From contig JAQGLD010000170.1 in NCBI GenBank assembly GCA_028293055.1, positions 1 through 14,433 of the forward strand: DNA of 14,433 nt. The letters are read 5' to 3'. Position 1 is the first letter of the stretch. Every line of letters starts with the position of its first letter. Below are positions 13,286-14,433 of this stretch, in pieces. The notes under the pieces were generated by a model. That model was not told the origin of the DNA. It did not search any database and was given only the letters and a program-made list of their open reading frames with translations. This stretch comes from Alphaproteobacteria bacterium (GTDB taxonomy: Bacteria > Pseudomonadota > Alphaproteobacteria > Sphingomonadales > Sphingomonadaceae). Both the position numbers and the translations under genes were made by a program.

Positions 13286-14433
13286 TCAGCCGCGCTGAGG
13301 GCCTGAACCCTTGAGGTCGGGGGGAGTAGCTTCGGCGAGCAGCCGCGCGATCAGATCGTCGACCGTCAGCATCTGCTGGCGCCCCTCGGTGCCGAGCTCG
13401 CGAAGCGCGACCGTCCCTTCCTCGGCTTCGCGCCGTCCGACGACTAGCAGATTGGGAACCTTGGCGAGGCTGTGCTCGCGCACCTTGTAGTTGATCTTCT
13501 CGTTCCTGAGGTCGGCCTCGACCCGGATGCCCGCGGCGCGAAGCTTTGCGGCGACCTGCTGCGCATAATCGTCGGCCTCGGAGACGATCGTCGCCACCAC
13601 CGCCTGCACCGGTGCGAGCCAGAGCGGAAAGCGTCCTGCATGATGCTCGATCAGGATTCCGATGAAGCGCTCGAACGTGCCGAGGATGGCGCGGTGGAGC
13701 ATGACCGGGCGATGGCGCTGGCCGTCCTCGCCGACATAGGAGGCGTCGAGCCGATCGGGCAGGACGGTATCGGCCTGGATCGTTCCGACCTGCCAGGTGC
13801 GCCCGATCGCGTCGGTGAGGTGGAATTCGAGCTTTGGAGCGTAGAAGGCGCCTTCCCCGGGCAGCTCCGCCCAGCCGAATTCCGGAGTGTTGCGCCCGCT
13901 CGCAGCGACCGCCTCGCGCAGGATCTGCTCGGACTTGTCCCACTCTTCGTCCGAGCCGAATCGATTATCGGGCCGCAGCGCGAGCTTGATCGCGTAATTC
14001 TCGAAGCCGAGGTCGCGATAGACGCTGTCGAGCAGGTCGCAGAAATCGCGAATCTCCTCGATCAGCTGGTCCTCGCGAACGAAGATGTGGGCATCGTCCT
14101 GGGTGAACTGGCGGACTCGCATGATCCCGTGGAGCGCGCCATGCGGCTCGTTCCTGTGGCAGCAGCCGAACTCGGCCATCCGGATCGGCAGGTCGCGATA
14201 GGATTTGATCCCCTGGCGGAAGATAAGAACATGCGCCGGGCAGTTCATCGGCTTCAGCGCCATCAGGTCGGAATCGCCCGAAAGGATCGGCGCATCGTCC
14301 TCCGTGCTCGGAATCTCGTCGGGAACGACGAACATGTTCTCGCGATACTTGCCCCAATGGCCGGACTGCTCCCACTGCCGGGCGTCCATCAGCTGGGGAG
14401 TCTTGACCTCCTCATAGCCGGCCGCGTCGAGGC
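13286..14433 (-). CDS. thrS: Threonyl-tRNA synthetase, C-terminal part (5' end outside the window)
   Basis: The frame is open to the right edge and gives 381 residues, beginning [18 protein letters not shown]; bacterial ThrRS is about 640-670, so the TGS and editing domains are missing off the window. The ATG at 14389 is internal, not the start. The class II catalytic core is visible: motif 2 in [20 protein letters not shown] with FTQDDAHIF, and motif 3 in [20 protein letters not shown]. The zinc ligands known from E. coli ThrRS are all present: Cys in MNCPAH (14240-14242), His in DDAHIF (14087-14089) and His in MLHRA (13694-13696). The anticodon-binding domain follows FPLWLAPVQ. The enzyme charges tRNA-Thr. 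It precedes infC by about 105-117 nt on the same strand, the familiar thrS-infC order. Confidence 0.97.
   Translation of the reverse strand, partial: LDAAGYEEVKTPQLMDARQWEQSGHWGKYRENMFVVPDEIPSTEDDAPILSGDSDLMALKPMNCPAHVLIFRQGIKSYRDLPIRMAEFGCCHRNEPHGALHGIMRVRQFTQDDAHIFVREDQLIEEIRDFCDLLDSVYRDLGFENYAIKLALRPDNRFGSDEEWDKSEQILREAVAASGRNTPEFGWAELPGEGAFYAPKLEFHLTDAIGRTWQVGTIQADTVLPDRLDASYVGEDGQRHRPVMLHRAILGTFERFIGILIEHHAGRFPLWLAPVQAVVATIVSEADDYAQQVAAKLRAAGIRVEADLRNEKINYKVREHSLAKVPNLLVVGRREAEEGTVALRELGTEGRQQMLTVDDLIARLLAEATPPDLKGSGPQRG

Overview
The window is a stretch of chromosome from a high-GC alphaproteobacterium, most likely of the Sphingomonadales (a Sphingomonas relative). This rests on the protein sequences (a MaeB malic enzyme fused to a phosphotransacetylase-like domain, a CBP3-type cytochrome bc1 chaperone beside a DUF177/YceD protein, a 949-residue TonB-dependent receptor of the sphingomonad kind) and on the strong G/C third-position bias. 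It is an inference from memory of these families, not a search result. Nearly all of the DNA is ordinary core genome. I see no phage, insertion sequence, CRISPR array, toxin-antitoxin pair, rRNA or tRNA.

Layout from left to right. Positions 1-741 (minus strand) hold a cytochrome bc1 chaperone gene whose stop overlaps by 4 nt the start of a DUF177 gene running off the left edge. Divergent from it is bamE (863-1348), an outer-membrane assembly lipoprotein. bamE converges on maeB (1383-3647, minus), with an 11-bp hairpin filling the 34-nt gap. Across a 205-nt divergent intergenic region is mutS (3853-6459), whose stop codon shares one base with the start of glnD (6459-9200), forming a two-gene unit. 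glnD converges on the TonB-dependent receptor gene (9397-12246, minus). The gap holds a REP-like inverted pair of small palindromes and a strong terminator oriented for the receptor gene.

The 391 nt upstream of the receptor gene (12247-12637) contain no gene. They hold a leader with a hairpin-plus-U-run, an operator-like palindrome cluster and a roughly 142-bp inverted-repeat element built from several hairpins. Beyond it, on the minus strand, lie infC and the 3' part of thrS, very likely co-transcribed.

The genes do not form one pathway. They cover cytochrome bc1 and ribosome biogenesis, outer-membrane biogenesis, malate/pyruvate metabolism, mismatch repair, PII nitrogen signalling, nutrient uptake and translation. 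The observations most worth following are non-coding or about start sites: infC appears to have its Shine-Dalgarno placed for an in-frame ATA codon rather than the ATG, and two kinds of structured intergenic repeat occur. The TonB receptor also has an unusual arrangement of cysteines in four close pairs. I did not find convincing evidence of a wholly new system.
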